DNA of 59,703 bases from an uncultured Flammeovirgaceae bacterium (GTDB lineage Bacteria > Bacteroidota > Bacteroidia > Cytophagales > Cyclobacteriaceae), in assembly GCA_913050055.1 (NCBI GenBank), contig CAJXAT010000003.1:1-59703 (forward strand), written 5' to 3'. The notes beneath the pieces are model-generated. The model was not told where the DNA came from and made no database searches. It worked only from the letters and a program-made list of their open reading frames with translations. Position numbers and translations under genes: made by a program. Positions 58,662-59,703 of this stretch are shown piece by piece (within the stretch, counting starts at the first letter, position 1; every line of letters begins with the position of its first letter).

Positions 58662-59703
58662 TACGTCGAGATAGCCCTTTTGGTTTCTGATTTGGGTGGA
58701 GAACTTGCTTTGAGTATAAACCAGAATTTTGTCCCTTTTTTACTACTACTTTCAACATGAACTTTAGATTGGTGACTTTCAATGATATGCTTGACTATGG
58801 ACAAACCCAGCCCCGAACCGCCGGTTTCCGAGGAGCGACTTTTATCTATCCGATAAAAACGCTCAAAAATTCGGGAGAGATCTTTTTCTGGAATTCCTAT
58901 ACCATTATCAGCTAATTCAAAAATAATTTTTTTGGATGAAGCCGCGATCTTGATGGTTACTTCAGCCCCAGTGCCAGCATAATTGATGGCATTGGCCAGT
59001 AAATTAAGGATTACTTGGTAAATTCTGCGATAATCAGCGCTGACATAGATAGGATGATCTATTGAATTGAATAATTGTATTTTCACTTGTTTTTGACTGG
59101 CCTTTTTTTCAAGCTGATCCATTACTTCAGCACTGAGTTCAACCAAATCAAAGGATTCAAAATACATATTGATCTCTCCTTTTTCAATTTGAGTAATGGT
59201 CATTAAGTCTTGAACCAAGATATTAAGTCGATCCAGACTCTTCGCTGCTTTTTTTAAAAATTTTTTTCTTACAGCTTTATTGTCAATCGCGCCATCCAAG
59301 AGTGTATGGACGAATCCTTGGGCGGAAAATATTGGAGTTTTAAGTTCATGAGAAACATCGGCAATAAATTCTCTTCTGAAAGCTGCCATTTTCTTGAGTT
59401 CATCGATTTCATTTTGTTTTCGATTGGCATAGGAAGAAATTTCTTGATTTATTTTTTTGAGTGGATTAAAATAGGATTTTTTTATTTGAGTAATTGAAGC
59501 CAATTTTTGATCTTGGACATGTTCTAGGGCTTTGTAAATATTATTGATTTCTTTAAAAAACAATAACTCGGACATGACTCGAATGATACTGAATCCTGAA
59601 ATAAATGATAAAATAAAAGTTAAAAAAATAGCCTGATCAGGAACGTTGGGTGTTAAATAAAGGGCAGCGGTGGTGATAGCGGCTATTATTAATGAGAGGA
59701 TAA
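58661..59703 (-). CDS. Sensor histidine kinase, PhoR-like (partial, N-terminus outside window)
   Basis: At least 347 residues. The frame stays open from the ATG at 59575 to the right edge, encoding a membrane hairpin (LSLIIAAITTAALYL; AIFLTFILSFISGFSII), so the true start lies outside. A HAMP-like linker (KKINQEISSYANRKQNEIDE) is followed by the H-box FIADVSHELKTPIFSAQGFV, the N-box LNLLANAINYAG, G-boxes DNGIGIPEKDLSRIFERFYR and GSGLGLSIVKHII. The SHELKTPI and IDKSRS patterns are those of PhoR/ResE kinases. The regulator gene is probably just beyond the edge. Confidence 0.93.
   Translation of the reverse strand, partial: ILSLIIAAITTAALYLTPNVPDQAIFLTFILSFISGFSIIRVMSELLFFKEINNIYKALEHVQDQKLASITQIKKSYFNPLKKINQEISSYANRKQNEIDELKKMAAFRREFIADVSHELKTPIFSAQGFVHTLLDGAIDNKAVRKKFLKKAAKSLDRLNILVQDLMTITQIEKGEINMYFESFDLVELSAEVMDQLEKKASQKQVKIQLFNSIDHPIYVSADYRRIYQVILNLLANAINYAGTGAEVTIKIAASSKKIIFELADNGIGIPEKDLSRIFERFYRIDKSRSSETGGSGLGLSIVKHIIESHQSKVHVESSSKKGTKFWFILKASSPPKSETKRAIST

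Overview
The window is a chromosomal segment of a member of the Bacteroidota, AT-rich and densely coded on both strands. The phylum call rests on several features. Promoters follow the Bacteroidota form TTTG-N19-TAnnTTTG (clear before metY, rpsT and sucD), and Shine-Dalgarno sites are mostly weak or absent. The gene content also fits: a SusC/CarboxypepD-type TonB receptor, an ABC permease fused to an M1 peptidase, a DUF368/PopT transporter beside aroE, and the rplM-rpsI-rpsB-tsf order. A Saprospiria- or Chitinophagia-like lineage is plausible, but I cannot fix the class by eye. Most of the window is core metabolism and information processing. I see no prophage, insertion sequence, CRISPR array, rRNA or integrase.

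Layout. 1-1115: 5' part of a TonB-dependent receptor gene running off the left edge. 1590-3298: decayed GH9 cellulase-like gene. 3343-7831: ABC exporter pair whose permease carries an M1 peptidase. 8238-8778: broken SulP transporter ending at a tRNA-Arg(CCT) gene. 8880-16329: hflX, a TPR protein, a phosphosulfolactate-synthase family gene, popT-like DUF368, aroE, uvrB. 16330-24626: thioesterase, mltG, a Sua5/YrdC protein, WbqC, clpC, a VWA membrane protein, fabG. 24768-33408: lpdA, metX-metY with an elaborate leader, aminotransferase-tyrA, an SDR, tadA. 33481-38664: sod, an EEP-family protein, a haem/copper-type lipoprotein, an outer-membrane barrel, threonine aldolase. 38981-42434: the Kdo operon kdsD-kdsA-kdsC, then sucD and a tailed cold-shock protein. 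42554-49246: aspS, a GDPD, a TPR lipoprotein, a thioredoxin-like protein, panB, icd. 49302-54010: zapA, a small coiled-coil protein, pheT, DUF1684, radC, rpsT. 54135-55034: decayed S1/P1-type nuclease gene. 55267-59703: tsf, rpsB, rpsI, rplM, an RluD-family synthase and a PhoR-like kinase running off the right edge.

The most interesting structure is the leader of metY-metX on the minus strand. A canonical promoter (29277-29307) is followed by a SAM-I riboswitch (29166-29251). Next comes a 27-codon ORF with four consecutive cysteine codons (29016-29099). Immediately after its stop codon lie overlapping, mutually exclusive hairpins (28963-29012) in the 1:2 / 2:3 / 3:4 layout of a classical attenuator. 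This suggests that methionine/cysteine assimilation is sensed twice, SAM by RNA aptamer and cysteine (Cys-tRNA) by a leader peptide.

Three genes are clearly broken (GH9, SulP, S1/P1 nuclease), all for extracytoplasmic or membrane functions, while neighbouring housekeeping genes are intact. Several convergent gene pairs share near-perfect palindromic terminators, some overlapping stop codons.
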